Shown here piece after piece: positions 1-8,766 of a stretch of DNA of 64,000 nt (positions are counted from its first letter, which is position 1; each line of letters opens with the position of its first letter). Under the pieces are notes generated by a model. It was not told where the DNA came from. It did not search any database and was given only the letters and a program-made list of their open reading frames with translations. Origin of the DNA: Xanthomonas sp. DAR 34887 (GTDB taxonomy: Bacteria; Pseudomonadota; Gammaproteobacteria; Xanthomonadales; Xanthomonadaceae); the NCBI RefSeq assembly GCF_041245805.1, contig NZ_CP162490.1, positions 3,387,001 through 3,451,000 on the forward strand, read 5' to 3'. Made by a program: the position numbers and the translations under genes.

Positions 1-1
1 C

Positions 2-994
2 GAATACGGCCTGGTCAGCGCGCCGTCGGTGGCGGCGATCCAGCGCGCGCTGCTGCGCCTGGCGCAGGACGGCGGCGAAGGCTTCTTCGGCGAACCGGCG
101 CTGGACCTGGCCGACCTGATGCGGGTCGGCAGCGACGGCCGCGGCGTGATCGGCATCCTCGCCGCCGCGCAACTGGTGCTCAAGCCGCGCCTGTATTCGA
201 CCTTCCTGCTGTGGCTGCTGTCGGAACTGTTCGAACGGCTGCCGGAAGTGGGCGACCTGGACAAACCCAAGCTGGTGTTCGTGTTCGACGAGGCGCACCT
301 GCTGTTCGACGACGCCCCGCCGGCGCTGGTGCAACGCATCGAACAAGTGGTGCGGCTGATCCGCTCCAAGGGCGTGGGCGTGTACTTCTGTTCGCAGTTT
401 CCCGACGACGTGCCGGACAACATCCTCGGCCAGCTCGGCAACCGCGTGCAGCACGCGCTGCGCGCCTACACCCCGCGCGACCAGAAGGCGGTACGCACCG
501 CCGCCGAGACCTTCGTCGCCAATCCCAAATTGGACGTGGCCAAGACCATCTCCCAGCTCGGCACCGGCGAGGCCTTGGTCTCGACGCTGCAGGACAAGGG
601 CGTGCCGATGCCGGTGCAGCAGACCCTGATCGCCCCGCCGCGCTGCCGGATGGGCGCGATCTCCGACACCGAGCGTGCGCAGCTACGCACCGCCAGCGTG
701 GTCGGCACCCGCTACGACACCCCGGTCAACCGCGATTCGGCGGCGGAAATGCTGGCGCGCCGGGTCGAACAGGTGGCCGAGAAGGCCGCGGCACCGGCGG
801 CGCGCACGCGCGAGCAGGACGACGCGCACGACAGCGGCTTCGGTCAGGCGGTCAAGGACGCGGTATTCGGCACCAAGCGCCGCCAGGGCATGCTCGAGGC
901 GATGGCCAAGCAGACCTCGCGCACCGTCGGCAACCGCATCGGCCAGCAGATCGTGCGCGGCATCTTCGGCAGCATCTTCGGCGGCAAACGCTGA
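2..994 (+). CDS. DUF853 / HerA-like helicase (YjgR family), C-terminal part
   Basis: The reading frame is already open at the window edge, so the 5' end is missing; 331 codons are visible against about 500 residues for the full family. The protein belongs to the YjgR/DUF853 group of HerA-like hexameric ATPases. The Walker B stretch VFVFDEAHLLF is clear near residue 90 of the visible part, followed by the family-typical segments CSQFPDDVP and GTGEALVS. The C-terminal tail after about residue 240 is rich in Ala and Arg and ends in a Gly/Ile/Phe-rich stretch with FGSIFGG. It ends 30 bp before the next gene on the same strand. The in vivo role of this family is poorly defined; family assignment is secure, function is not. 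Confidence 0.9.
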   Translation, partial: EYGLVSAPSVAAIQRALLRLAQDGGEGFFGEPALDLADLMRVGSDGRGVIGILAAAQLVLKPRLYSTFLLWLLSELFERLPEVGDLDKPKLVFVFDEAHLLFDDAPPALVQRIEQVVRLIRSKGVGVYFCSQFPDDVPDNILGQLGNRVQHALRAYTPRDQKAVRTAAETFVANPKLDVAKTISQLGTGEALVSTLQDKGVPMPVQQTLIAPPRCRMGAISDTERAQLRTASVVGTRYDTPVNRDSAAEMLARRVEQVAEKAAAPAARTREQDDAHDSGFGQAVKDAVFGTKRRQGMLEAMAKQTSRTVGNRIGQQIVRGIFGSIFGGKR

Positions 995-1024
995 GCGCAG
1001 CCGGCACCCACAAGGAGTTCCACC

Positions 1025-1528
1025 ATGTACAAGGAAGCGATGAGCGCCCTGCTGCTGGCGCTGGCGGCCACGACCGCCGACGCGGCGCAACCGGCATCGG
1101 GCGATGACTGGCCGCCGCAACGGCAGCAACTGCTGGCCGGCCGCTACGTCGGCAAACTGCAGGGCTATACGCCAGACTGCGACACCGTTCGCGCCGATCT
1201 CAGGCTGGAGGTGGGAGCGCCGAGCGAGACGGCCCACCGCTATACGCTGACCACCACCTGCATCGCCGGAGCCGCGCGGCACACCGCGCCCAGGACCATC
1301 ACCGGCACTTGGGGAATCGACCAGCTGGCCGGCAGTTGCCTGATGCTCGGCTTCGAGGACCCGGACGATCCGCAGGTGGGCCCCACCATTTACGGCTTCC
1401 GTGTGGAAGAGGCCGGGTCGCGCGGCCATCGCGCCGCGACCGACTACGTGCTGGCCCAGGACGGGATGAATTGCCATAGCGGCATGCCGCCGGAGCATGC
1501 CGACAAGCGCCTGCGGCGGGTACGCTGA
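1025..1528 (+). CDS. Secreted hypothetical protein, possibly NlpE-N-like
   Basis: 167 residues. The ATG follows AGGAG by a short spacer, which supports the start. Residues 1-20 form a signal peptide (hydrophobic SALLLALAATT, cleavage after ADA). The mature protein has four cysteines (C52, C79, C105, C150), enough for two disulfides in the periplasm. The stretch GRYVGKLQGYTPDCDTVRADL resembles the start of the NlpE N-terminal barrel (small repeated strands with a Cys), but there is no lipobox and the similarity is weak. The following region up to 1679 has no gene. It is separated by 30 bp from the upstream ATPase gene and may be co-transcribed with it. Function unknown. Confidence 0.75.
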   Translation: MYKEAMSALLLALAATTADAAQPASGDDWPPQRQQLLAGRYVGKLQGYTPDCDTVRADLRLEVGAPSETAHRYTLTTTCIAGAARHTAPRTITGTWGIDQLAGSCLMLGFEDPDDPQVGPTIYGFRVEEAGSRGHRAATDYVLAQDGMNCHSGMPPEHADKRLRRVR

Positions 1529-1679
1529 CCCGATCGGCGCATCGCGCCTGCAACCGCGGCCGCGCAACGACGGCCACGCCGTGAGCGCAGGTGCCTGTAT
1601 CGCTCGCGCCGACACGCGCGACAGACCGCCTTCGATCCAGGCAACACCAGTCGCACATGCAAAACCCGGCGGCGCTACC

Positions 1680-2279
1680 CTAGGCCAGCAATCCCTGCAG
1701 CTTGGCGTATTGCAGCAGCATGATGGTCTTGCCATCGGCGATGGCGCCGGATTCGATCATCGCCAGTGCCGCGTCGAGCGGCAATTCCAGCACCTCGCTC
1801 TCCTCGCCTTCGGCGGCGACGCCGCCGCCTGCGCCGACCCTGTCGCGATCGAAATACTCGCCGACGAAGAAATACAGCTTTCCGGTGACCGAGCCCGGAC
1901 TCATGAACGCCTCGAACACCTTGCGCACATTCTCGATCCGGTAGCCGGTTTCCTCTTCGGTCTCCTTGCGGATGCAGGTCTGCGCATCGTGCTGGTCGAG
2001 CAGTCCGGCGCAGGCTTCGATGAGCATGCCGTCGGGATTGCCGTTGAGCAGCGTCGGCAGCCGGAACTGGCGGGTCAGCATCACCGTCTGCTTGGCGCGG
2101 CTGTAGAGCAGGATGGTAGCGCCGTTGCCGCGATCGTAGGCCTCGCGCGACAGCGTCTGCCAGCTGCCGTCGCGGCGCTGGAAATCGAAGGTGACCTTGC
2201 GCAGCACGTACCAGTTGTCGGACAGCACCTCGACCTTTTCGATACGCACGCGCGGATTGCCTGTGGCGGGTAGGTTCAA
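1680..2279 (-). CDS. nudK: Nudix hydrolase, GDP-mannose pyrophosphatase NudK-like
   Basis: 199 residues, close to the 191 of E. coli NudK, which hydrolyses GDP-mannose. The start chosen is a TTG preceded by GGGAG six bases upstream; no ATG in frame lies nearby and the frame runs open far upstream, so a longer form is unlikely. The Nudix box spans residues 92-114 (G-LLDQHD-AQTCIRKETEEETG). The Glu usually found six residues after the first Gly is Asp here, while the metal-binding REx2EE core is kept as RKETEEE. The N-terminal part VRIEKVEVLSDNWYVLRKV and the segment ILLYSRAKQTVMLTRQFR are typical of NudK. It stands alone, convergent with the upstream secreted gene. Substrate preference within the ADP-sugar/GDP-mannose group cannot be fixed from sequence. 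Confidence 0.85.
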   Translation of the reverse strand: MNLPATGNPRVRIEKVEVLSDNWYVLRKVTFDFQRRDGSWQTLSREAYDRGNGATILLYSRAKQTVMLTRQFRLPTLLNGNPDGMLIEACAGLLDQHDAQTCIRKETEEETGYRIENVRKVFEAFMSPGSVTGKLYFFVGEYFDRDRVGAGGGVAAEGEESEVLELPLDAALAMIESGAIADGKTIMLLQYAKLQGLLA

Positions 2280-2645
2280 GCGACACTCCCTGCGTTGTGC
2301 TGGCGCGATGCAGGCGTCCGCAGCGAATTTCCGCCTGGATGCCGGCCGTTGCCGTGGAACGTCCATTCTATCTGTCGTGCCGCGGAGCAGCGGGTCGCAC
2401 CGACACGCAATGCGCGCCGCAACGCCAAACCCAGTACAACACTGCGCGCGCCGCGAACTGATCTGCCGACTGCGCCGCACGCCGATGCCCGGACCGCGAG
2501 CATCGGCGCAACGAGCACGGCGCGCGCAGGGGCGAAAGGCGCCCGGCCCGGCCCGGCCGCGCCCGGACCAACCACGCGGGCGCCCCCGATTGCACGCCCG
2601 CCCGGCGCGTCGCACAATCGGCGCACATTGAACGCAGGGGGCGTC
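2280..2645. other. Intergenic region between divergent genes
   Basis: 366 bp between the nudK start and the next plus-strand gene. It is GC-rich, and open frames that run through it have the arginine- and proline-rich composition of shadows. Both flanking genes are transcribed outward, so it must contain their promoters; I could not pick out a convincing -35/-10 pair or operator. Confidence 0.5.
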
Positions 2646-3926
2646 ATGGAAGACCGTCATCGCGCCGGCGCAGGCCGCGCGCGCCGCAGCACACCCGAAC
2701 CTTTCTGGGCGCGTACCCGCGACATCGCGCTGTATCCGCTGCGCGGCGGCGCGCTGTTCGCGCTGATCGCGCTGACCCTGTGCGGCCTGCTGGGAATGCT
2801 GCCGGGCATCGGCTGGATCATCGGCATCGTCACCTCGTTGGCGATCTACAAATACGCCTTCGAGATCCTGCGGCATACCGCCGACGGGTACATGGATGCG
2901 CCCGAGCGCGGCTTCGACATCGGCGATGGGGTGGTCCTGCGGCTGCTGGCGCTGATGATCGTGCTCGGCGTGGCGGTCGCCGCCGCGGCCGTGCTTGCCG
3001 GCCCGGTCGCCGGCCTGCTGATGTTGCTGGCGGTGGTGTTGCTGCAGCCCGGCTTCCTGATCTCGCTGGCCATCGACGGCAGCCTGCGCCGCGCGCTGAA
3101 TCCGGCCGTATCGATCGGCCTGGCGCTGCGCATCGGCTGGCCGTACCTGGCCGCGTTCGGCCTGCTGTTCGTGATCCAGGCCAGCGCGCTGACCGCGGCC
3201 CGATGGCTGCAGAACTACCTGCCGCCGTTGGCCAGCGACCTGGCGGTCAGCGTGGTCACGACCTGGGGCCTGTTCGCCGCCTTCCATCTGATGGGCTATC
3301 TGGTCTACCAGTACCACGAGGTGCTGGGTTACGAACCGGCGGCCGGCAACGACGCGACGCATGCGCGCCACGATCCCGACCAGCGCGTGCTCGACGAAGC
3401 CGAACAGTTCGTGCGCGACGGCCACGCAAACGAGGCGCTGCAATTGCTGCGCGGCGAAGTGCGCTCGCGCGCGGTCAGCCTGGCGGTGCACGAGTTGTAC
3501 CAGCGCCTGCTGCGCAACGGCGGGCGCGCCGACGACCGCCGCGACCACACCCGCCAGTACATCAATCGCCTGCTGCAGGAAAAGCAGGAGCGGCGCGCGC
3601 TGGCGCTGCTGCGCGAGGCCCTCGACGCCGATCCCGACTTCGTCCCCTTGCTGCCGGAACAGGCCTCGCTGCTGGCCGAGCGCGCGCAACTGGCCGGGCA
3701 GTTCAAGCTCTCGCTCGACGGCCTGCTTGCCGCGCTGCGTGCCTGGCCGAAGGCTGCCGAATTCGGCACCTGGTCGCTCGCCGCAGCGCTGCTGCTGGCC
3801 GAACGCTTTGGCGACGACGCGCAGGCGCGCGCGCTGCTGCAGGACGCGCTCGCGCGCTGCGAGGACGAGCCGCAACGCGGCAAGCTGCAGGCGGCACTGA
3901 AGGCGCTGACGATCGCGCCGGCCTAG
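2646..3926 (+). CDS. Membrane protein with DUF4013-like N-terminus and TPR-like C-terminus
   Basis: 426 residues from the ATG at 2646; the frame is open upstream but that part reads as non-coding. The N-terminal half carries about six hydrophobic segments (FALIALTLCGLLGMLPGIGW, LALMIVLGVAVAAAAVLAG, LLMLLAVVLLQPGFLISLAI, LAAFGLLFVIQASAL, VVTTWGLFAAFHLMGYLVY), as in DUF4013-type integral membrane proteins. The C-terminal half from about residue 240 is soluble and helical with paired Ala/Leu helices (QVREALQLLRG-like), resembling tetratricopeptide repeats. It converges on a rhomboid protease gene whose own C-terminus is also soluble and helical. A scaffold or regulatory role in the inner membrane is possible; no specific function can be claimed. 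Confidence 0.8.
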   Translation: MEDRHRAGAGRARRSTPEPFWARTRDIALYPLRGGALFALIALTLCGLLGMLPGIGWIIGIVTSLAIYKYAFEILRHTADGYMDAPERGFDIGDGVVLRLLALMIVLGVAVAAAAVLAGPVAGLLMLLAVVLLQPGFLISLAIDGSLRRALNPAVSIGLALRIGWPYLAAFGLLFVIQASALTAARWLQNYLPPLASDLAVSVVTTWGLFAAFHLMGYLVYQYHEVLGYEPAAGNDATHARHDPDQRVLDEAEQFVRDGHANEALQLLRGEVRSRAVSLAVHELYQRLLRNGGRADDRRDHTRQYINRLLQEKQERRALALLREALDADPDFVPLLPEQASLLAERAQLAGQFKLSLDGLLAALRAWPKAAEFGTWSLAAALLLAERFGDDAQARALLQDALARCEDEPQRGKLQAALKALTIAPA

Positions 3927-3966
3927 CATTGGCGCGCCGCGGGCTCCATGCCGGCGCCAACGGCGC

Positions 3967-5415
3967 TCACGCGTTGGCGAGCAGGAACCGCGCCTTGTCC
4001 GCCTGCGGCAGGTCCGGGTAGCGCTCGATCACCGCGAGCAACAGGCGGCGCCACTCCGAGGGCGCCTGCTCGCCGTGGCCCAGCGCGAGCCGGAACCAGT
4101 GCTGCGCCTGTTCGGTGCGCGGCACCGCCGCATCCTGCGCCAGCAGCGCTTCGGCATCGCGCAGGCGGCCCAGCGCCAGCCAGCGATCGAACAGCAGCGC
4201 GCGCGTCGCCGCATCCACGGCGATGGCAGCAGCAGTGCAGTCGCCGAGCACCGTCGCCTGCACCTGCGCTTCCTGCGCCGTGATCGCCGGCAGGCGCAGC
4301 AGTTCGATCGCGCGCACCTGCGCGACACGCACGTCGCCGGCATTGCGCGCGACCCGGTAGCGCGCCTGCGCCACGTCGAAGCGGCGCGGCTGCTCGGCGG
4401 CGAGCTCGTCGAGCAGGAACGCGGCCTCGCGGTTCTCCAGCCGCCCCAGATGCCGCTGCGCGCGCTCCCAGCGATCGTCCGCAATCACCGCCGCCTCGTC
4501 GCGCATGAAGCCCTCGCGCGTCTGCCGCATCGCCACCAGCGCCGCGCCGAGCAGCGCGCCGGTGACCAGGCCGCCGGCATGCGCATCGAAACCGATCCCG
4601 GCATCGCCGTTGGCCAGCAGGTTGTACAGCTCCCACCCCAGCCACAGCGGCAGCAACGCGATCGCCGGACCGCGCACGTAGTCGAACACCACCGCGAACC
4701 AGTAGAAGAAGCGCACCGGCCGCCGCCCCCACACCACGCAGAACGCGCCCATCAGCGCGGCGATGGCGCCGGACGCGCCCAGCCCGCCGCCGGCCTCGCC
4801 CCAGCGCCACCACAGGCTGACCGCGCTCGACCCGAACGCGCCCAGCAGGTAGACCAGCAAAAATCGCCAGCGCCCGATCGCCCCTTCCAGCAAGGTGCCT
4901 AGCACGACCAGGAACAGCATGTTGCCGAACAGATGCAAGGCGTCGGCATGCAGGAACGCCGAAGACAGCATCCGCGCCGGCGACCATTCGGAACTGCGCT
5001 GCAGATGGCGCAGGGTGAACACGCGCTCCAGCAGCGCGTCGTAGCGCGCGCGCAGCGGCGCCCACGTCTGCTGTGCGGCGGGGTCGTCGAACGCCTCGCC
5101 GCCGCGCAACGCCTGGACGAAGCGCACATCGTTGAGGCTGGCGGTAGCGACGAACTCCGCCTGCTGCGCCGCCGGCACGCGCTCGAACCGGGCCAGCGCC
5201 TCCGCGCGCCCGCTGCGCTGCAGGTAACGCGCATACGCCGGCGCCTCGTAGCCACCCAGCCCGGAATCGAGGTAATAGCGTTGCGCCTGCTGCAGCGGCA
5301 CCGTGTCCTGGCGCTGCCAGCCGAAATAGACCGCCGCATTGAGCAGCACCAGCAGCAGCGTGACCAGCGGGAAATTCTCCCGCGACAGCGGCTTGTGCAA
5401 CGGCAGGATCAGCAT
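3967..5415 (-). CDS. Rhomboid family intramembrane serine protease with long C-terminal domain
   Basis: 482 residues, far longer than a minimal rhomboid. The six-helix protease core lies between about residues 150 and 290: HADALHLFGNMLF carries the conserved His/Asn, the nucleophile is S215 in GASG, and the general base is H279 in AHAGG. An extra hydrophobic segment (residues 16-31) precedes an approximately 110-residue soluble insertion before the core. From about residue 300 to the end the protein is soluble and Ala/Leu/Arg-rich helical. The family cleaves transmembrane segments in the inner membrane. ATG at 5415 begins MLILPLHKP; longer upstream translation is Arg-rich and not credible. 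It is divergent from greB, with only about 110 bp for both promoters. Confidence 0.93.
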   Translation of the reverse strand: MLILPLHKPLSRENFPLVTLLLVLLNAAVYFGWQRQDTVPLQQAQRYYLDSGLGGYEAPAYARYLQRSGRAEALARFERVPAAQQAEFVATASLNDVRFVQALRGGEAFDDPAAQQTWAPLRARYDALLERVFTLRHLQRSSEWSPARMLSSAFLHADALHLFGNMLFLVVLGTLLEGAIGRWRFLLVYLLGAFGSSAVSLWWRWGEAGGGLGASGAIAALMGAFCVVWGRRPVRFFYWFAVVFDYVRGPAIALLPLWLGWELYNLLANGDAGIGFDAHAGGLVTGALLGAALVAMRQTREGFMRDEAAVIADDRWERAQRHLGRLENREAAFLLDELAAEQPRRFDVAQARYRVARNAGDVRVAQVRAIELLRLPAITAQEAQVQATVLGDCTAAAIAVDAATRALLFDRWLALGRLRDAEALLAQDAAVPRTEQAQHWFRLALGHGEQAPSEWRRLLLAVIERYPDLPQADKARFLLANA

Positions 5416-5526
5416 CGAACAACGTCCGTGTGGATGGCCGCGCCAGCTTCGGCCATCGCCTGCGCGTGCGCAAGCCGGACGCACGCGCTAGCATCGCCAC
5501 CCCGCTCCACCGTAGTCTGCAACCCG

Positions 5527-6033
5527 ATGAGCCGCTGGCGTCCCCCTGCCGAAAAGAGCACCGCCCTGATCACCGCCGAAGGCCACGCCCAGCTCAAGGC
5601 CGAGCTGGATGAGCTGTGGCGCGTACGCCGCCCGGAGGTGGTCAAGGCGCTGGCCGCGGCCGCGGCCGAGGGCGACCGCTCGGAGAACGCCGAGTACACC
5701 TACCGCAAGAAGCAGTTGGGCGAGATCGACCGCCGCGTGCGCTACCTGAGCAAGCGCCTGGAAGCGCTGCGGGTGGTGGACACCGCGCCGTCCGATCCGC
5801 AGGCGGTGTTCTTCGGCGCGGTGGTCGAGCTGGAAGACGCCGACAGCGGCGAGCTGCGGCGCTACCGCATCGTCGGCCCGGACGAGACCGATGCCGGCCG
5901 CGGCTGGATCAGCATCGATTCGCCACTGGCGCGGGCGCTGCTGAAGAAGCGCATCGACGACGAGATCGAGGCGCAGCTGCCCGGCGGCCGCCACAGCTTC
6001 GTGGTGGTGTCGGTGGACTACGCGGGGCGCTGA
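5527..6033 (+). CDS. greB: Transcription elongation factor GreB
   Basis: 168 residues. GreB rescues backtracked RNA polymerase by inserting its coiled-coil tip into the secondary channel and stimulating transcript cleavage. The N-terminal coiled coil starts at LITAEGHAQLKAELDELW. The catalytic tip EGDRSENAEY (residues 48-57) keeps the two acidic residues (D50, E53). The C-terminal FKBP-like domain includes VVELEDADSGELRRYRIVG and the C-terminal SPLARALLKKRIDDEI. The sequence following the tip (YTYRKKQLGEIDRRVRYLSKRLEAL) is typical of GreB rather than GreA. It converges on rimO with a 24-bp gap that contains a GC-rich dyad. Confidence 0.96.
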   Translation: MSRWRPPAEKSTALITAEGHAQLKAELDELWRVRRPEVVKALAAAAAEGDRSENAEYTYRKKQLGEIDRRVRYLSKRLEALRVVDTAPSDPQAVFFGAVVELEDADSGELRRYRIVGPDETDAGRGWISIDSPLARALLKKRIDDEIEAQLPGGRHSFVVVSVDYAGR

Positions 6034-6035
6034 GC

Positions 6036-6052
6036 GGCCGGCAATGCCGGCC
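6036..6052. terminator. Possible shared hairpin between greB and rimO
   Basis: A 17-bp dyad (GGCCGGCA-A-TGCCGGCC) sits in the short gap between the convergent stop codons of greB and rimO. It could fold on either transcript. It lacks a T-run on either side, so intrinsic termination is only a suggestion. Confidence 0.35.
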
Positions 6053-6057
6053 GGGCT

Positions 6058-7458
6058 TCACAGCACCTGCAGGTTCAACGCTTGCCGCGGCTGTGCCGCG
6101 TCCGCCGGCAACGCCTCGCCGAACAGGTCGTGTTCGTCGCTGTCGGTGATTTCCACATCGACCAGGTCGCCCTGCCGCAGGCCGCGCTCGGCGCCGTTCT
6201 GGATGTGCACCAGGCCGTCGATTTCCGGCGCGTCGGCCTTCGAACGCGCCACCGCGATGCCATCCTCGAGCAGATCGACCAGGCATTGCTGCACGCTGCC
6301 GATCTTGGCTTCCAGACGCGCGGCGGAGATGCCGGCCTGCTTGGCCATGAAGCGCGCCAAGCGCTCCTGCTTGACCTCTTCCGGTACCGGGTCGGGCAGC
6401 GCATTGGCGCTGGCGCCCTCCACCGGCGAATAGGCGAACGCGCCGACCCGATCGAGCTGGGCGGCGTCGAGGAACTCCAGCAATTGCTCGAATTCGGCCT
6501 CGGTCTCGCCGGGGAAGCCGACGATGAAGGTCGAGCGCAGGGTGATGTCCGGACACAGCGCGCGCCAGCGCTGCACCCGTTCCAGGGTCCGCTCGACCGC
6601 GCCCGGCCGCTTCATCAACCGCAGGATGCGCGGGCTGGCGTGCTGGAACGGGATGTCCAGGTACGGCAGCAGCTTGCCCTCGGCCATCAGCGGGATCACG
6701 TCGTCCACGTGCGGATACGGATACACGTAGTGCAGCCGCGTCCACACGCCCAGTTCCGACAGCCCCTCGCACAGCGCCTTCATCCGTGTCTGGTAGCTGC
6801 GGCCGCGCCACTCGCGCTCGGCGTATTTCAGGTCGACGCCGTAGGCCGAGGTATCCTGCGACACCACCAGCAGCTCGCGCACCCCGCCCTTGACCAGGCG
6901 CTCGGCCTCGCGCAGCACCTCGTCGACCGGACGCGAATCCAGGTCGCCGCGCATCGAAGGAATGATGCAGAAGCTGCAGCGGTGATTGCAGCCCTCGGAG
7001 ATCTTCAGGTAGGCGTAGTGGCGCGGGGTCAGCTTGACCCCGACGCCGTCCTCGTCGCGCACGCCATGGCGGCCGCGCGGCAGCAGGTCCACGAACGGGT
7101 CGTGGCGCGGCGGCAACGCCGCATGCACCGCCTCCATCACGCTCTGATAGTCCTGCGGACCGGACACCGCCAGCACGTCCGGGTAGGCCGCGCGGATCTG
7201 CTCCGAGCGCTTGCCCAGGCAGCCGGTGACGATGACCTTGCCGTTCTCGGCCATGGCCTCGCCGATCGCCTCCATCGATTCGGCCACCGCCGAGTCGATG
7301 AAGCCGCAGGTGTTGACCACCACCACGTCGGCCGCATCGTAGCTGGGCACGATCGCGTACCCCTCCACGCGCAGCTGGGTGAGGATGCGTTCGGAGTCGA
7401 CCAGGGCCTTGGGACAGCCGAGGCTGACGAAGCCGACTTTGGGGTTCGCGAGAGACAT
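6058..7458 (-). CDS. rimO: Ribosomal protein S12 methylthiotransferase RimO
   Basis: 466 residues, the usual length. RimO is a radical-SAM enzyme that adds a methylthio group to the beta carbon of a conserved Asp in ribosomal protein S12. The N-terminal UPF0004 domain has the auxiliary-cluster cysteines C15, C51 and C80. The radical-SAM cluster is the CNHRCSFC motif (C157, C161, C164). The C-terminal TRAM domain ends the protein (from about residue 395, with LVDLLEDGIAVARSKADAPE). The stretch KISEGCNHRCSFCIIPSMRG is diagnostic for this family rather than MiaB. The start at MSLANPKVGFVSLGCPK matches family N-termini. It is convergent with greB and divergent from the hydrolase gene. Confidence 0.97.
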   Translation of the reverse strand: MSLANPKVGFVSLGCPKALVDSERILTQLRVEGYAIVPSYDAADVVVVNTCGFIDSAVAESMEAIGEAMAENGKVIVTGCLGKRSEQIRAAYPDVLAVSGPQDYQSVMEAVHAALPPRHDPFVDLLPRGRHGVRDEDGVGVKLTPRHYAYLKISEGCNHRCSFCIIPSMRGDLDSRPVDEVLREAERLVKGGVRELLVVSQDTSAYGVDLKYAEREWRGRSYQTRMKALCEGLSELGVWTRLHYVYPYPHVDDVIPLMAEGKLLPYLDIPFQHASPRILRLMKRPGAVERTLERVQRWRALCPDITLRSTFIVGFPGETEAEFEQLLEFLDAAQLDRVGAFAYSPVEGASANALPDPVPEEVKQERLARFMAKQAGISAARLEAKIGSVQQCLVDLLEDGIAVARSKADAPEIDGLVHIQNGAERGLRQGDLVDVEITDSDEHDLFGEALPADAAQPRQALNLQVL

Positions 7459-7658
7459 GGAATGGAGGCCTGGGTCCGAGGGACCTGGGAGAAAAACCGC
7501 GCGAAGTATACCGGGGCCGGCGCCGCCGCGCGGCTGGACGGCGCGGCGCGGCCGGCACGCAAGCCGCCGCGCCTGCCCGCCCGATCCCGCGCGCGTTAAC
7601 AGCCGCCTGGCCGCCGGTGTGGATAATCGTCGTTCTCTCCCCACCACAGGAACACGCC

Positions 7659-8321
7659 ATGGGCCACTGGACTACCCTCGATACCCCGCACGGCCAGGTC
7701 TCCGCCTGGCACGCTGTGCCGGAAGGCGCCCCGCGCGGCGGCCTGGTGCTCATCCAGGAGATCTTCGGCGTCACCGACTACATCCGCGAAGTCGCCGACT
7801 ACTACGCCGCGCAAGGCTACGAAGTGCTGGCGCCGGGCCTGTTCGATCCGGTGGAGAAGGACATGCAACTGAACTACGACCAGGACGGCGTGCGCAAGGG
7901 CCTGGAACTGGTCGGCGCGCTAGGCTTCGACAAGGCGCTGGACATCGTGCAGGCCGCGGCGCAGGCGCTGGCGCCGGCCGGCAAGGTCGGCGCCCTCGGC
8001 TACTGCTGGGGCGGCAGCGTCGCGCTGCTGGCGGCACTGCGGCTGGGCCTGCCGTCGGTGAGCTACTACGGCGGGCGCAACACCCAGTTCCTCGACGAGA
8101 CGCCGAAGGCGCCGGTGCTGTTCCATTTCGGCGCGCAGGACAGCAGCATCCCGCCGGACTCGGTGCAGCAGCACCGCGAGAAATTGCCACAGATGCAGAC
8201 CTACGTGTATCCAGCCGGGCATGGCTTCGACCGTCACGTCGATCCAAACCACTACGACGCCGACAGCGCCGCCAGCGCACGCGAACGCAGCCTGGCGTTT
8301 CTCGCCGACCAGTTGCGCTGA
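7659..8321 (+). CDS. Dienelactone hydrolase family protein
   Basis: 220 residues, an alpha/beta hydrolase of the dienelactone hydrolase family, which hydrolyses lactones and related esters. The catalytic triad is visible: nucleophile C116 in GYCWGGS, D161 in FGAQDSS and H188 in AGHGFDR. The conserved QEIFGVTDYIR near residue 33 is typical of the family's oxyanion-side segment. The ATG at 7659 follows a CAGGAA ribosome-binding site; a longer frame start upstream would add a poor leader. It lies 9 bp ahead of the HIT gene on the same strand, suggesting one operon. A cytosolic enzyme with no signal peptide; natural substrate unknown. Confidence 0.92.
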   Translation: MGHWTTLDTPHGQVSAWHAVPEGAPRGGLVLIQEIFGVTDYIREVADYYAAQGYEVLAPGLFDPVEKDMQLNYDQDGVRKGLELVGALGFDKALDIVQAAAQALAPAGKVGALGYCWGGSVALLAALRLGLPSVSYYGGRNTQFLDETPKAPVLFHFGAQDSSIPPDSVQQHREKLPQMQTYVYPAGHGFDRHVDPNHYDADSAASARERSLAFLADQLR

Positions 8322-8330
8322 GCCGCGACG

Positions 8331-8738
8331 ATGCCGGAGTTCGTTCTCGATCCGCGCCTGGACGCCGACAGCGCGTTCGTCGCCGACGGCCCGCTGTCGC
8401 AGGTGCGGCTGATGGACGATGCGCGCTTCCCGTGGCTGCTGCTGGTGCCGCGCGTGGCCGATGCCAGCGAATGGATCGACCTGGACGGCGGTCAGCAGCG
8501 CCTGCTGCTGGCCGAGATCAACCAGCTTTCGCAGCTGCTGCGCGGCGAGCCAGGCGTGCACAAACTCAACATCGGCGCGCTGGGCAATATCGTGCGCCAA
8601 TTGCACGTGCACCTGATCGGGCGCCACGAAGGCGACGCGGCCTGGCCCGGGCCGGTGTGGGGCAGCGGCGCGGCGCAGCGGCTGGATGCCGATGTCCTGC
8701 AGACCCGTGTTGCGGCGTGGCGGCAACGGCTACGATAG
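8331..8738 (+). CDS. HIT family protein
   Basis: 135 residues, a small nucleotide-binding hydrolase or transferase of the histidine triad superfamily. The motif is QLHVHLIGR (residues 90-98): H92 and H94 are present while the first His of the classical HxHxHxx triad is Gln, a variant that is common in this bacterial subgroup. The N-terminal half contains FPWLLLVPRVADASEWIDL, matching the substrate-pocket strand of HIT proteins. It starts 9 bp after the dienelactone hydrolase stop and is followed 28 bp later by the small membrane protein gene, so the three probably share a transcript. Substrate not predictable. Confidence 0.92.
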   Translation: MPEFVLDPRLDADSAFVADGPLSQVRLMDDARFPWLLLVPRVADASEWIDLDGGQQRLLLAEINQLSQLLRGEPGVHKLNIGALGNIVRQLHVHLIGRHEGDAAWPGPVWGSGAAQRLDADVLQTRVAAWRQRLR

Positions 8739-8766
8739 GCGCCCTTTTAGCGGAAGCCGCGTCTCC

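Noticed and set aside
1680..3929. Open frame extending nudK upstream to 749 codons
   Set aside because: Only the last 199 codons are protein-like; the remainder lies antisense to the membrane TPR gene and has shadow composition.
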